The notes: generated by a model from the letters alone, not told the origin. A stretch of 64,000 nt of DNA from Brevundimonas albigilva (GCF_023503965.1 NZ_CP097298.1:2001001-2065000); one strand, 5' to 3'. Positions 19,358 through 29,295 are shown, counted from the first letter of the stretch. Numbers and translations are program-made.

Positions 19358-20974
19358 TCACAGACGAGGGGACGCCAGGCCGGTGTTCCAGTTCCACGGC
19401 TGGTCTCCCGCCGCGCGGCGGCGCTGCACCGCGGCCTCGTGGAGCGGGAACATGCCAGGGAACAGGTTCACGCCGGGGACGGGGCTGGCGCGGAAGGCCA
19501 TGAAGGCGCGGTCGTCGCCATAGGGCGACCATGCGGGCGAACCGACCGCCTGGGGCCGGCCGTCGCGCACGAAGCTGGCCCAGTAGGCGACCATGGCGTC
19601 GCTCAGACCGGCCTCTGCGGCGGTGTCCGGGATCGCCGGCCAGCGCGGCGGCGTCCTCTGCAGATTGCCGAACATATAGGGCAGTTCGCTGGCGTGAAAC
19701 GCGTGCAGCCCGGCGGTGTCGGCGGCGGGATAGCCGTGGTCGAAGAGGTACAGGTACGAGGGTCGCCCCGCGGCCGTCTGGGATCGGACGAGCCGTTCGG
19801 AAGTCCAGCCGTACAGGGCGTCGCGGCTGGCGGCGAGGATGCTCTCGTCCATGTCCGAGGACGGATAGAGACGCAGGAATTCGTCCGCCAGGTCGCCGTA
19901 TCGCTCGCGGATCGAGCGTTCGTATCCGGCGGCGTCGCCCGGCGCGGGCGGGGCCAGCATGCGAAGCGACCGGATCTCGCCGCTGTTGAAGCCGGCCAGT
20001 ACGGGAACCGGCGCCTGTTCGCCGCGATCGAACACCTCGACGATCTGGCGCGGCAGGACCACGCCGTCGATGACCCCGAAGGTGGCGAAACCGCCGAGGG
20101 CGGCGCGGTCGGTCAGGTCCTGCGCCTCCATGCCGCGAAGCACGCGCAGGCTGGGCGCCTGAAGCGCGCGGGCCAGGGCGGCGCCCGCCGCTTCGGCCGC
20201 CGGCGCGCCGTGCCGCGCCTGCTTCAGCTCGGGCGTGGAGATCATGTAGGCGCTCTGGGCGATGGCCCGGTCGAACAGGCCCCGGGCCAGCGGCGAACTC
20301 ATCAGATAGAGGACGCTGAGCCCGCCCGCGGACTCGCCCGCGATGGCGACATTGTCCGGATCGCCGCCGAAGCTCGCGATGTTGCGCTTGATCCATTCGA
20401 GCGCGGCGACCTGGTCCATCAGGCCGTAGTTGCCGGAAATGTTCGCCGGACTTTCGGCGCTGAGGTCTGGATGGGACAGCCAGCCCAGCACGCCGAGGCG
20501 GTAGTTGATCGACACCACCACCACGCCTTCGCGCGCCAGCCGGGCGCCGTCGTAGAGCGTCTCCTTGCTGGAGCCGGTCACCAGCGCGCCGCCGTGGATC
20601 CAGACCATGACCGGCGCCTTGCCGGCGACGTCCGGCGTCCAGACGTTCAGGGTCAGGCAGTCCTCGCTGGTCCGGCCCAGGTCGGCGGAATAGATCGACT
20701 GGACGAGGGGCGTGGGCTGGATGCAGGCGGCGCCGAACCGTGTCGCATCGCGCACGCCATCCCAATGGGCGGCGGGCGCGGGCGGTCGCCAGCGCCTTTC
20801 TCCGACGGGCGGCGCGGCGTAGGGGATGCCCTTGAAGCTGGCGATCTCGCCCTCGGCCGCGCCCCGCACGGCGCCGGCCGGGGCGGTCACGACGGGCGGC
20901 GAGGCCGCGGCGGCCGCGGCCGCGCTGGCGAGCAAGGCCAGCGCTGTGCCCACGCCGAGGAGTTTGGCGATCAT
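19358..20974 (-). CDS. type-B carboxylesterase, exported
   Basis: 538 residues. N-terminal signal peptide (MIAKLLGVGTALALLASAAA and an Ala-rich end). Alpha/beta hydrolase of the carboxylesterase/lipase type B family: oxyanion region VMVWIHGGALVTGSS, nucleophile elbow AIAGESAGG, catalytic His in FHASELPYMFG, acid in the FNSGE segment. EDCLTLNVWTP and ALEWIKRNIASFGGDP are family signatures. Likely hydrolyses an ester in the periplasm. Its ATG overlaps the MFS stop (ATGA). It is the last gene of the leftward TetR-linked operon. Confidence 0.9.
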   Translation of the reverse strand: MIAKLLGVGTALALLASAAAAAAASPPVVTAPAGAVRGAAEGEIASFKGIPYAAPPVGERRWRPPAPAAHWDGVRDATRFGAACIQPTPLVQSIYSADLGRTSEDCLTLNVWTPDVAGKAPVMVWIHGGALVTGSSKETLYDGARLAREGVVVVSINYRLGVLGWLSHPDLSAESPANISGNYGLMDQVAALEWIKRNIASFGGDPDNVAIAGESAGGLSVLYLMSSPLARGLFDRAIAQSAYMISTPELKQARHGAPAAEAAGAALARALQAPSLRVLRGMEAQDLTDRAALGGFATFGVIDGVVLPRQIVEVFDRGEQAPVPVLAGFNSGEIRSLRMLAPPAPGDAAGYERSIRERYGDLADEFLRLYPSSDMDESILAASRDALYGWTSERLVRSQTAAGRPSYLYLFDHGYPAADTAGLHAFHASELPYMFGNLQRTPPRWPAIPDTAAEAGLSDAMVAYWASFVRDGRPQAVGSPAWSPYGDDRAFMAFRASPVPGVNLFPGMFPLHEAAVQRRRAAGDQPWNWNTGLASPRL

Positions 20975-22296
20975 CGAACGGTCTCCGCTTTGGGGGTGTT
21001 GCGGCCCAGCACGCGGGCCAGCCACAGGAACAGGCCGATCGCGGCCAGATAGACGGGGATCAGGGTGTAGAGCGCGATCTGCAGCGAGTTGTCCGGGTGC
21101 GTCGCGCGGAAGAAGTCGCTGGCGGCCCCGACATAGGTCGGCCCCACGCCCATGCCGATGAAGTTCATCACCAGCAGCAGCAGGGCGCCGGCCATGACCC
21201 GCTGGTTCGGCCTGACCTCTTCCTGCACCAGCGCCACCGAGGACGACAGGTAGAAGTAGTTCAGGAAGTTCGGCGCCAGCATCAGCGCCAGCGCCAGCGG
21301 CCACGACGGGGCCCAGACGAAGGCGATGTAGAACGGCAGGGCCAGGGCCAGCGACATCGCCGGCAGCAGGGCGTAGGCCGTCTTGGACCGGCGCGTATAG
21401 CGGTCGATCAGCCAGCCCGAGGCGAAGATGCCGCCGCCCATGCCGATGGCCACGACCAGCGCGTACCACAGGGCCACGTCGTTCAGGGTCATGCCCTTCT
21501 CGCGCATCAGGAACAGCACGGCGAAATTGCCCAGGCCGTAGGTGACGATCTGGGTCACGCCGCTGCCCAGCGCGGCCAGCACCAGCGCAGGGGTGGAGAA
21601 GAACATCTTCACCGTGGCCCAGAAGCCGGCCCGGGCGGGCGCCGCGGAGGCGGCGCGGGCGGGGGACGCGTCCAGGCCCCCGCGGCGGGGCTCCTTGACC
21701 AGGAAGGGCGTGGCCAGGGCGACGACCAGGCCCACGGCGCCGATGGCGATGAAGGCGTCGCGCCAGCTGAAGGCGGCGGCCACCGAGGCGCCGAAGGCGA
21801 TGCCCAACGCCGCGCCCACCGGCGGTCCCAGGTTGTAGATCCCCAGCGCCATGCCCCGGCGGCCGGGCGGGAAATAGTCGGTGATGATGGCGTAGGACGG
21901 CGGAACGCCCCCCGCCTCGCCGAAGCCCACGGTCATGCGCGACACGGCCAGCTGTCCGAAGTTGCGCGACAGGCCGCAGGCGATGGTGGCCGCGCTCCAG
22001 ACGCCGCAGGCGATGGACACGACGGCCACGCGATTGGTGCGGTCGGCCAGCCATCCCACGGGAATGGCGATGAAGCAGTAGAAGAACGCGAAATACAGGC
22101 CGCCCAGCAGGCCCAGCTGGCCGTCGGTGATGTGCAGCGCGTCCTGGATCGGCTTGGCCAGGATCGACAGCAGCTGTCGGTCCAGGAAGTTCAGCACATA
22201 GATGAACCACAGCACGCCCAGGGCCACCCAGGCGCGTCCGCCCGCCGAGGGCTTGGCGGCGGACGGTCCTCCGGATTCGATCGGGGTTGCACTCAT
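20971..22296 (-). CDS. MFS transporter, spinster-like
   Basis: 441 residues with 12 membrane helices. The N-terminal FIYVLNFLDRQLLSILAKPI and GWLADRTNRVAVVS are typical of the spinster/MFS_1 group common in sphingomonad and caulobacter catabolic clusters. FFRATHPDNSLQIALY near the C-terminus is also typical. Direction is unknown; in this context inner-membrane uptake of a substrate released by the receptor and esterases is likely. ATG 22296 (MSATPIES) is 33 bp after the hydrolase stop. Confidence 0.86.
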   Translation of the reverse strand: MSATPIESGGPSAAKPSAGGRAWVALGVLWFIYVLNFLDRQLLSILAKPIQDALHITDGQLGLLGGLYFAFFYCFIAIPVGWLADRTNRVAVVSIACGVWSAATIACGLSRNFGQLAVSRMTVGFGEAGGVPPSYAIITDYFPPGRRGMALGIYNLGPPVGAALGIAFGASVAAAFSWRDAFIAIGAVGLVVALATPFLVKEPRRGGLDASPARAASAAPARAGFWATVKMFFSTPALVLAALGSGVTQIVTYGLGNFAVLFLMREKGMTLNDVALWYALVVAIGMGGGIFASGWLIDRYTRRSKTAYALLPAMSLALALPFYIAFVWAPSWPLALALMLAPNFLNYFYLSSSVALVQEEVRPNQRVMAGALLLLVMNFIGMGVGPTYVGAASDFFRATHPDNSLQIALYTLIPVYLAAIGLFLWLARVLGRNTPKAETVR

Positions 22297-22329
22297 GTCG
22301 TTTCCTCGGCTGCGGGCCCGGCGGCCCGT

Positions 22330-23577
22330 CTATTTTTCGGGATGGGTCAGCGCGGCGTAGGTGTAGGTTCGGGCCTTGGCGCGGAATTCGTTGCTGACGG
22401 GATCCGCCATGCGCTGGATCAGGCCGACGAAGACCACGTCGTTCTCGGGATCGATCCAGAACCATGTGCCCCCGCCGCCGCCCCAACTGAGCGTGCCCTT
22501 GCCTTCGGACAGGCCCAGCCGCTTCGGGTCCTCGGTGATGGCGAAGTCCAGACCGAAGGTCAGGGCCGGATTGAAGGGCAGAAGGCGCAGCGGGTTGAAG
22601 CGGTCGAGCACGGCCTCCGGGACGGCGTTGGTCGCCATCAGGTCGACCGTCTCGGGCCTGAGGATGCGGACCCCGTCCAGCGCGCCCCTGTTCAGCACCA
22701 TCTGGCAGAAGCGGGCGTAGTCGACGGCCGTGGAGACCAGGCCGCCGCCGCCGCCCTCGAACCGGGGCGGGCGGGTGTAGTCGTTGATCGGCATGTCGAA
22801 GGCCGTGGTCGTGACCTTCAGCCCGCCCGCGCCGTCATCGGAATACATCTCGGCCAGGCGATGGACCTGATCCGCCGGAACCTGGAAGCCGGTGTCGACC
22901 ATGCCCAGCGGCGCGAAGATGCGGGCGCGCAGAAAGTCGCCGAAGGTCATGCCGGTCAGGCGTTCGACCACCACCGCCTGCAGGTCGGCGGCGATGGAAT
23001 AGAACCACTCGGTTCCGGGCTGGAACATCAGGGGGATGCGCGCGGCCCGATCGACAAGCTGCTGATGGCCCTGCGCCATCATCACGCCGGCCTGGCGATA
23101 GGCGCGCTCAATCGGATGGATGTCGAACAGGCCGTAGCCGAAGCCGGCGGTGTGGCTCATCAGCTCGCGCATGGTCGGCGGACGGTCGGCCTCGACCGTC
23201 CGCATCGCGCCGTCGTCGCCGAGCCCGGCATAGACCCTCTGGCCCGCGAACTCGGGCAGGTGGTCGGTGATCGGGTCGTCCAGGCGCCAGAGCCCCTGTT
23301 CGAACAGGATCATCATGGCCACGCCGGTCACCGGCTTGGTCATGGAATAGATGCGGAACAGGGCGTCGCGGGCCAGGGGCGCGTCGTCGCCCAGACGCGC
23401 GTGGCCGAAGGTGGTGAAGGCGGCGACCTGTCCGTGGCGCATCAGCAGGGTGGAGGTCCCCGCCACCAGGCCCGCCTCGACCATGCCCGACATATAGCCG
23501 TCCAGGTCGGCGAGCCGGCGGGAGTCGAAGCCGAGGGCTTCGGGGCTCGATGCGAACGGAAGGCCGCCGGCGGTCAT
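22330..23577 (-). CDS. serine hydrolase, beta-lactamase / EstB-type
   Basis: 415 residues, class-C beta-lactamase fold. The SxxK motif is FRIYSMTKPVTGVAMM; the Tyr motif region is PGTEWFYSIAADLQ; RELMSHTAGFGYG and the C-terminal WGGGGGTWFWIDPEND (third motif region) are typical of EstB-like esterases rather than true beta-lactamases. No signal peptide, so probably cytoplasmic. Its ATG overlaps the tetR stop (ATGA). Likely cleaves an ester or lactone within the pathway encoded here. Confidence 0.87.
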   Translation of the reverse strand: MTAGGLPFASSPEALGFDSRRLADLDGYMSGMVEAGLVAGTSTLLMRHGQVAAFTTFGHARLGDDAPLARDALFRIYSMTKPVTGVAMMILFEQGLWRLDDPITDHLPEFAGQRVYAGLGDDGAMRTVEADRPPTMRELMSHTAGFGYGLFDIHPIERAYRQAGVMMAQGHQQLVDRAARIPLMFQPGTEWFYSIAADLQAVVVERLTGMTFGDFLRARIFAPLGMVDTGFQVPADQVHRLAEMYSDDGAGGLKVTTTAFDMPINDYTRPPRFEGGGGGLVSTAVDYARFCQMVLNRGALDGVRILRPETVDLMATNAVPEAVLDRFNPLRLLPFNPALTFGLDFAITEDPKRLGLSEGKGTLSWGGGGGTWFWIDPENDVVFVGLIQRMADPVSNEFRAKARTYTYAALTHPEK

Positions 23578-24347
23578 TCGCGCGCCTGCTTTCGCCGTTC
23601 CTCGGCCCGGTCGCGGCAGACGCCGATGAAGCCGTGCGCCATGAACGACGCCATCCGCGCCTTGATGGCCTCGAAGTCGTCGGACCGGCACTTGCCGCCC
23701 GACAGGCGGTCGATCCGGCCGGTGCGCGCCAGGCTGAGGGTCAGGGCGCCGGTGACGAAGTGGTAGCCCCAGAAGATGTCCTCCTCCAGCGCATCCGGCA
23801 GGGCCTGTTTCAGCAGTCCGATCAGGCGCAGCACGACGGGATCGTAGAGGCGATCCATCACCTCGGCGCCCCACGCGGGGGTGTTGTTGATCTGGGCGCT
23901 GAGGGCGCCGAAGTGCCGCCAGCCGTCGCCGCCCGTCGAATAGGTGTCGAGATCGGTGTCGAGGAAGGCGCGCAACGCCCCTTCGACGGTCGGCCTGCCG
24001 CCGGCGGCCGCCTCATAGGCGTCCAGCGCATCCATCCGGCGCCCGCTGGTCACCGGCGCGCGGCGCGCCATGACCTTGTCGAACACCTCCTGCTTGTCGG
24101 TGAAATAGTAGTGGATCAACGACTTGTGGACGCCCACCTGATCGGCGATGTCCTTGATCGTCACCCCGTAGAAGCCGTGGCGCGAGAACAGCTCCTCGGC
24201 CGCGTCGAGCAGCTGCTCCAGGGTTTCGGCGCGCTGTTCGGCCTTGCGGCGGGGCTTTCGGACGGGCGTGGTCATGGTCTGGGCCTCGGGGCGTTCTGGC
24301 CCCTGCTGCAGACGGGGCGCCGACTCGATGATGGAGACGGCGGCCAT
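23574..24347 (-). CDS. TetR family transcriptional regulator
   Basis: 257 residues. The HTH near residues 40-85 is clear (LLDAAEELFSRHGFYGVTIK, DIADQVGVHKSLIHYYFTDK, QEVFDKVM). The ligand-binding C-terminal half is divergent (WRHFGALSAQINNTPAWG). Its start is one base after the acyl-CoA ligase stop, and its stop overlaps the next start, so it is co-transcribed with the genes it presumably controls. The 34-bp palindrome at 28261-28294 is the best candidate operator. A second ATG at 24275 (MTTPVRKPRRK) is a possible shorter start. Confidence 0.9.
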   Translation of the reverse strand: MAAVSIIESAPRLQQGPERPEAQTMTTPVRKPRRKAEQRAETLEQLLDAAEELFSRHGFYGVTIKDIADQVGVHKSLIHYYFTDKQEVFDKVMARRAPVTSGRRMDALDAYEAAAGGRPTVEGALRAFLDTDLDTYSTGGDGWRHFGALSAQINNTPAWGAEVMDRLYDPVVLRLIGLLKQALPDALEEDIFWGYHFVTGALTLSLARTGRIDRLSGGKCRSDDFEAIKARMASFMAHGFIGVCRDRAEERRKQARE

Positions 24348-24348
24348 C

Positions 24349-25908
24349 CTAAGCGCCTCCGTAAGTGGCGCGAAGCAGCGCCTTGTTGATCTTGCCGGTG
24401 GCGGCCAGGGGCATGGCCTCGACCCGCACGATCCGCTCGGGGATCCACCAGTCGGCCACCTGGCCCTTCAGCGTCGCCTTAAGGCTTTCGTCGCTGACCG
24501 CCTGGTCGCGGGCCGGTTCGATCACCATCAGCGGCCGTTCCCCATTTCGGGTCGGCGCGGCCGATCACGGCCACCAGTCCGACGGCGGGCAGGGCGCCGA
24601 TGATCTCCTCGATCTCGACCGGATTGATCCATTCGCCGCCGGACTTGATCAGGTCCTTGGACCGGCCCGCCAGCGTCAGGTTGCCCGCGTCGTCCAGCAG
24701 GGCCAGGTCGCCGGTGTCGAACCAGCCGTCGGCGTCGACGACGGGCTTGCTGGCGCCGAAATAGGTCTTCACCACGCTCTGCCCCTTCACCTTCAGGTGG
24801 CCGACGGCGTTGCGCTGGTCGGGCAGGGGGCGCCGCCCGCGTCGGTGAGCAGCAGGTCCAGCCCCATCGGCGGCCGGCCAGAGCCCCTTGCGGCGCCCGG
24901 CGCGTCGCTTCGCGGCGAGATGGCGCCCAGCGGCGACAGCTCCGTCATCCCCCAGCTGGTCTGGACCGTGGCGCCGAAGCGCGTCTCCATCCGCCTGAGA
25001 AGGCTTTCCGGGCAACTGGAGCCGCCGATGATGACGCGTTCGAGACTGGGGGTTTCGCCGCCCGTCGCGTCGAGGTGATCCAGCAGGCCCAGCCAGACGG
25101 TGGGCACGCCGACGGCCACGGTGACCCGATGGCGGTCGATCAGCCGGGCCAGGCTGGCGCCGTCCGTCGCGCGACCCGGCAGGACCAGTTGCGCCCCCAC
25201 GGCGGGCGCTGCGAACGGCAGCCCCCAGGCGTTGGCGTGAAACATCGGCACGGCGACCAGGACGGTGTCGCGCGACGTCAGGGCGATGGAGTCCGCCTGC
25301 AGCGCGCGCAGGGTGTGCAGGTAGTTGGATCGGTGCGTGTAGGCCACGCCCTTCGGCGCGCCGGTGGTGCCCGAGGTGAAGCACAGGCCGGCCAGGGCGC
25401 CCTCGTCGAACTGGCCCCAGGGGACGGCGCGCCCCTGCGTCGCCAGCAAGCCCTCCAGGTCCGAGACCTCGGGGCGTCCGGCCTCGGGCGTCTCTCCGTC
25501 CAGGAGGATCAGCCGCTCCAGCGAGGGGCAGGCGTCCAGCAGGGCCTCGGCCATGTCGCGCAGGCCTGCGCCCACGGCCAGCACCCGGTCGTCCGCCTTG
25601 GCGACCATGGCGGCCAGGTGGGCGACGGTCAGCCGGGGGTTCAGGGTGTGGCAGACCAGGCCCACGCCCATGGCGGCGTACCAGACCTCGACATGATGCT
25701 GGGTGTTCCAGGCCAGGGTGGCGATGCGGTCGCCCGGCTTCAGGCCGAAGTCCAGCAGGGCGCCGGACAGGCGATTGGCCCGCGGGCGCAGGTCCGCATA
25801 GCCGATGGCCTGATCGGTCTCGGCGCCGGCGGTCACCACCTGCGCGGTCCCGTGCCATTTGGCGCCGTGATCCAGGAAGCGGTCCACGGTCAGGGCGTAG
25901 TCCTGCAT
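24349..25908 (-). CDS. AMP-forming acyl-CoA synthetase (two frameshifts)
   Basis: About 520 residues after repair. ANL superfamily motifs: AGLCFTSGTTGAPKGVAY (P-loop), QTSWGMTELSPLG (A5), DGWFDTGDLALLDDAGNL (A7), GRSKDLIKSGGEWINPVEIE (A8) and ATGKINKALLR at the end (catalytic Lys). It activates a carboxylic acid as its CoA thioester; the medium- or long-chain group is most similar. Bases are missing near 24832 and in the C run at 24540-24543, splitting the gene into three frames. Start ATG 25908. A terminator separates it from the upstream receptor gene. Confidence 0.88.
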
Positions 25909-25955
25909 GAAGCCGGGGAGGAACCGATCATCCTTGAGCGAACGTCCAGACGGTT

Positions 25956-26010
25956 ACAAAAGCCGGAAGCCCGGCGAGCGAAGGGGCGGCGGCCGGTCGA
26001 CCGCCGCCCC
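25956..26010 (-). terminator. tandem terminator hairpins after the TonB receptor gene
   Basis: On the minus strand the stem GGGGCGGCGG with CCGCCGCCCC (25983-26010) is followed by GCCGG-GCTT-CCGGC and TTTTG (25956-25975). The second is a classic intrinsic terminator. It lies between the receptor and ligase genes and would lower expression of the downstream catabolic genes relative to the receptor. Confidence 0.65.
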
Positions 26011-26017
26011 GCCAGGG

Positions 26018-28186
26018 TCAGAAGGTCTTCGTCAGATTGACGCCGAACTGTCGCGGGGCGCCCGCATAGCGCAGGCCCGAGTTGATCGCGGCAATATAGG
26101 TCTGATCCGTCGCGTTCAGCGCATAGGCCGCCAGCGTCCAGTCGCCGGTCTTGTAGCTGAGCAGCAGGTTGACCAGGTTGCGGGCCTCCAGGCGGTCGCC
26201 CAGGGCCTCGTTGTTGAAGATGCTGGTCCAGGACTCGCCGATGTGGGCGTAGTCGATGCGCGGCGACAGGGTCGCGCCGTTGGGCAGGGCGAAGTCGTAC
26301 TGAACCCCGATGTTGAAGGTCAGCTCGGGCGCGTAACCCTGGGTGTTTCCGTCCAGGTTCAGGCAGTTGGCGGTCTCGGGCCCGGTCTCGGCGTCGCACG
26401 CGCCGCTTCGCGCGACGCGGGGATCGGCGGCGTAGAATTCGCCCAGCTCGGAGTTGGACACGGCGGCGCCGACATCCACGGTCCAGGCGTCCATGCGCAC
26501 CTGGGCCGACGCCTCCAGCCCCATCAGGACGGTCTCGTCCGCGACGTTGACGATCGAGCTGAACAGCGGGACGGCCGGATCGCCGACGATGACCTGGAAG
26601 CCCTCATAGGTCATGTAATAGGCGCCCAGCTGGGTGCGGACCTGACCGTCGAACATCGTCGACTTCCAGCCCAGCTCGTAGTCGACCACGTCTTCGGGCC
26701 CGAACGCGCTGGCCGGAACATAGAAGTTCGGCGCGTTCAGCCCGCCCATCTTGAAGCCGTTCGCCACGAAGCCATAGACGAAGTTGTCGTCGTCGATCTT
26801 GTAGTTGATGCTCAGCTTGCCGGTGGTCTTCTCGGCGGTGACCTCGTCGTTCTGGAGCAGCTGAAGGCCCAGCGCGGGATAGGTCGTATAGACGTTCTCG
26901 TTGCGCGAGGTGCTTTCCGACCACCGCGCGCCCAGCTGAACCTGCAGCCGGTCCGAGATGTCGTAGCTGACCTGGCCGAAGACGGCCTTGGTCTCCTTCG
27001 GCGTCTCGCCGAAGATGTAGTAGTCCAGCACCCCTTCGGGGAAGCCGACGTGATAGGCCCCCTCCGGGAAGGTGGTGACCGGGAAGGTGACGTCGTCCTG
27101 CTGCCAGAAGGCGCCCAGCAGCCAGGTCAGGCGCTGGTTGTCGGGTGAGACCAGGTTGATCTCCTGCGACCAGACGTCTTCCTCGACGCGGTCGTAGAAG
27201 GTGTTGTTCAGCGCGCTGGTCCCGTCCAGATCGGTCGAGAACTCGCTGATCCCGTCCTGGTATCCGGTGATCGAGCGCAGCGTGATCCCGTTGTCGAACA
27301 CATAGCTGACGTTCAGCGAAACCCGCGCCGTCTCGTCGACGCCCGAGTGCGGGCCGTTGGCGGTGATCTTGAACGGATCGTTGGTCGACAGGGCCGGGTC
27401 GGCCGGATAGCCGCCGAAATCCAGCTTGTTGTAGTCCGCCTTCAGCAGCACCCGCAGGGCCGTCGTCGGCGTCCACAGGACGCTGGCGCGGACGCTGTTC
27501 ATGTCCACGTCGCCGGGGCTGCCGCTGTAGGGGCCGGTGATGTCGTGAAAGCTGCTGCGCTTCTCGCTGTTGACGGCGAAGCGCGCGGCGAGGGTGTCGG
27601 TGATCGGCACGTTGACCGCGCCCTGGAGCTTCAGATTGTCGTAGTTGCCGACCTGGCCCATCACATAGCCGTTCACCCCGGTGAAGTCGGGATTGCGCGA
27701 GGTGATGAAGACCGCGCCGCCCGTGGCGTTGGTGCCGGCGAACGTCCCCTGCGGACCGCGCAGCAGTTCCACGCTGCCGATGTCGTAATAGGGCTCGGTC
27801 TGGAAATAGCCCGGGAAGACCGGAACGCCGTCGCGATAGGTGGTCACGCCCACGCCGATGGCGGTGGTGGCCTCGGACTTACCGATGCCGCGCACGTTGA
27901 AGAAGTTGCCCTGGCCGTAGTTCTGGACGGTCGTGGACGGGGCTGCGAACTGCAGCTGCTCCAGCGAGAAGACCCCGCGGTCCTGCAGGCTCTCGCCCGA
28001 CAGCACGGTGGCGGCGACGGCGGTTTCCTGAAGGTTGGTCGTGCGGCGTTCGGCGGTGACCAGCACCTCGCCCACGACGGTCGCCTCCTGATCTTCGGTC
28101 TGTTGCGGCGCGGCGTCCTGCGCCTGCGCGGCGCCCGCCCACAGCAGGACGGCGGCGGATGTCGTCAGCCAGAGCTTGCGCCCCAT
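26018..28186 (-). CDS. TonB-dependent outer-membrane receptor
   Basis: 722 residues. Signal peptide MGRKLWLTTSAAVLLWAGAA ending AQAQ, a TonB-box-like EVLVTAERR, a plug domain (NFFNVRGIGKSEATTAIGVG, SVELLRGPQGTFAGTNATGG), then a 22-strand barrel ending in the terminal Phe (FGVNLTKTF). It takes up a large or scarce nutrient across the outer membrane using the proton motive force. The start at 28186 is behind GGGAGGAAG. It is the first gene of the leftward cluster, and the palindromic operator lies 74 bp upstream. The ligand is unknown; the neighbours suggest an ester or acyl compound. Confidence 0.92.
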   Translation of the reverse strand: MGRKLWLTTSAAVLLWAGAAQAQDAAPQQTEDQEATVVGEVLVTAERRTTNLQETAVAATVLSGESLQDRGVFSLEQLQFAAPSTTVQNYGQGNFFNVRGIGKSEATTAIGVGVTTYRDGVPVFPGYFQTEPYYDIGSVELLRGPQGTFAGTNATGGAVFITSRNPDFTGVNGYVMGQVGNYDNLKLQGAVNVPITDTLAARFAVNSEKRSSFHDITGPYSGSPGDVDMNSVRASVLWTPTTALRVLLKADYNKLDFGGYPADPALSTNDPFKITANGPHSGVDETARVSLNVSYVFDNGITLRSITGYQDGISEFSTDLDGTSALNNTFYDRVEEDVWSQEINLVSPDNQRLTWLLGAFWQQDDVTFPVTTFPEGAYHVGFPEGVLDYYIFGETPKETKAVFGQVSYDISDRLQVQLGARWSESTSRNENVYTTYPALGLQLLQNDEVTAEKTTGKLSINYKIDDDNFVYGFVANGFKMGGLNAPNFYVPASAFGPEDVVDYELGWKSTMFDGQVRTQLGAYYMTYEGFQVIVGDPAVPLFSSIVNVADETVLMGLEASAQVRMDAWTVDVGAAVSNSELGEFYAADPRVARSGACDAETGPETANCLNLDGNTQGYAPELTFNIGVQYDFALPNGATLSPRIDYAHIGESWTSIFNNEALGDRLEARNLVNLLLSYKTGDWTLAAYALNATDQTYIAAINSGLRYAGAPRQFGVNLTKTF

Positions 28187-28260
28187 GGTCTTCCTCCCAC
28201 GATGTTTCCTCGGGCGCTCTGTCGGCGCCTCATCCGACCGTCGCACCGATTTCGCGCGTC

Positions 28261-28294
28261 GTCAACATTCACTAGCCGGCGAGTGAATGTTGAC
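28261..28294. promoter_or_regulatory. 34-bp palindromic operator between divergent receptor and SDR genes
   Basis: Arms GTCAACATTCACT (28261-28273) and AGTGAATGTTGAC (28282-28294) pair perfectly around a central A-GCCGGC-G; 32 of 34 positions are symmetric. It is centred between the two start codons (74 and 75 bp to each). Given the TetR gene in the leftward operon, this is most likely its binding site, controlling both directions. Confidence 0.75.
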
Positions 28295-28369
28295 CTTTCG
28301 ACCAGGATCATCAAAGTGCGCCCGCCCGCAGACGGGCGCGTCGGCAATGACCGAAACGGGGAAACGAGC

Positions 28370-29241
28370 ATGAGCATCACTCTCGCGGGCCGGGTGGCCA
28401 TCGTCACGGGCGCCGGCGGCGGCCTGGGCCGAAGCCACGCGCTGGCGCTGGCGCGATACGGGGCCAGGGTCGTGGTCAACGACCTGGCGTCCGCCGCCTG
28501 CGAGGCCGTCGCCGAGGAAATCCGCGCCGCGGGCGGCGAAGCCATCCCCTGGACCTGCAGCGTCACCGATCGCGAAGGCGTCTTCGCCATGGTGGAGGGC
28601 GTGGTCCAGCGCTGGGGCGGCGTCGACATCCTGGTCAACAACGCCGGCATCCTGCGCGACAGGACCTTCGCCAAGATGGACCTCGACGACTTCGCCCTGG
28701 TGCTGGACGTGCACCTGATGGGGTCGGTCAACCTGACCAAGGCGGCCTGGCCGCACATGCGCGAAAAGGGCTACGGCCGGGTGATCTTCACCACCTCGTC
28801 GTCGGGCCTGTACGGCAACTTCGGCCAGTCGAACTACGGCGCGGCCAAGATGGCCCTGGTGGGGCTGATGCAGACCCTGGCGCTTGAGGGTGAAAAGTCC
28901 GGCATCCACGTCAACTGCCTGGCGCCCAGCGCCGCGACCCAGATGACCGAGGGGCTCTATTCGGAAGAGGACCTGCGCGGCCTGTCGACCGATCTGGTCA
29001 GCCCCGGCGTCGTGGCCCTGGCCAGCGAGAACGCCCCCACCGCACCATCCTGCTGGCCGGCGCCGGCGCCTTCGAACAGGCGCACGTCACCATGACCCAA
29101 GGCATCTATGTCGGCGACGCCCCGGACGCCGCCGACCGCATCGAGGCGCGGTGGGCCGACATCCGGGACCGCGCCAGGGAGGTCGTGCCGCCCTCCGGCG
29201 CGGCCCAGTACAGCCACGAAGTGAACCATCCTTTCCGTTGA
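28370..29241 (+). CDS. short-chain dehydrogenase/reductase (frameshifted)
   Basis: About 290 residues. Classical SDR: cofactor motif GAGGGLGRSHALALA, NNAGILRD, catalytic Ser in FTTSSSGLYG and YGAAK (Tyr and Lys). The N-terminus and length resemble the dehydrogenase domain of peroxisomal multifunctional enzyme (3-hydroxyacyl-CoA dehydrogenase type), which would fit with the CoA ligase nearby. One base is missing near 29040; the real ending reads RTILLAGAGAFEQAHVTMTQ and onward. Divergent from the TonB receptor across the palindrome, so probably co-regulated by the same TetR. Confidence 0.88.
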
Positions 29242-29295
29242 GGACGGCCGTAACGCGGCATGGACGCGATGCAACCTGACCGCTAACCTTGGCCC

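Noticed and set aside
22330..23577. True beta-lactamase resistance gene
   Set aside because: The SxxK motif is present, but there is no signal peptide and the context is catabolic; EstB-like esterases share the fold.
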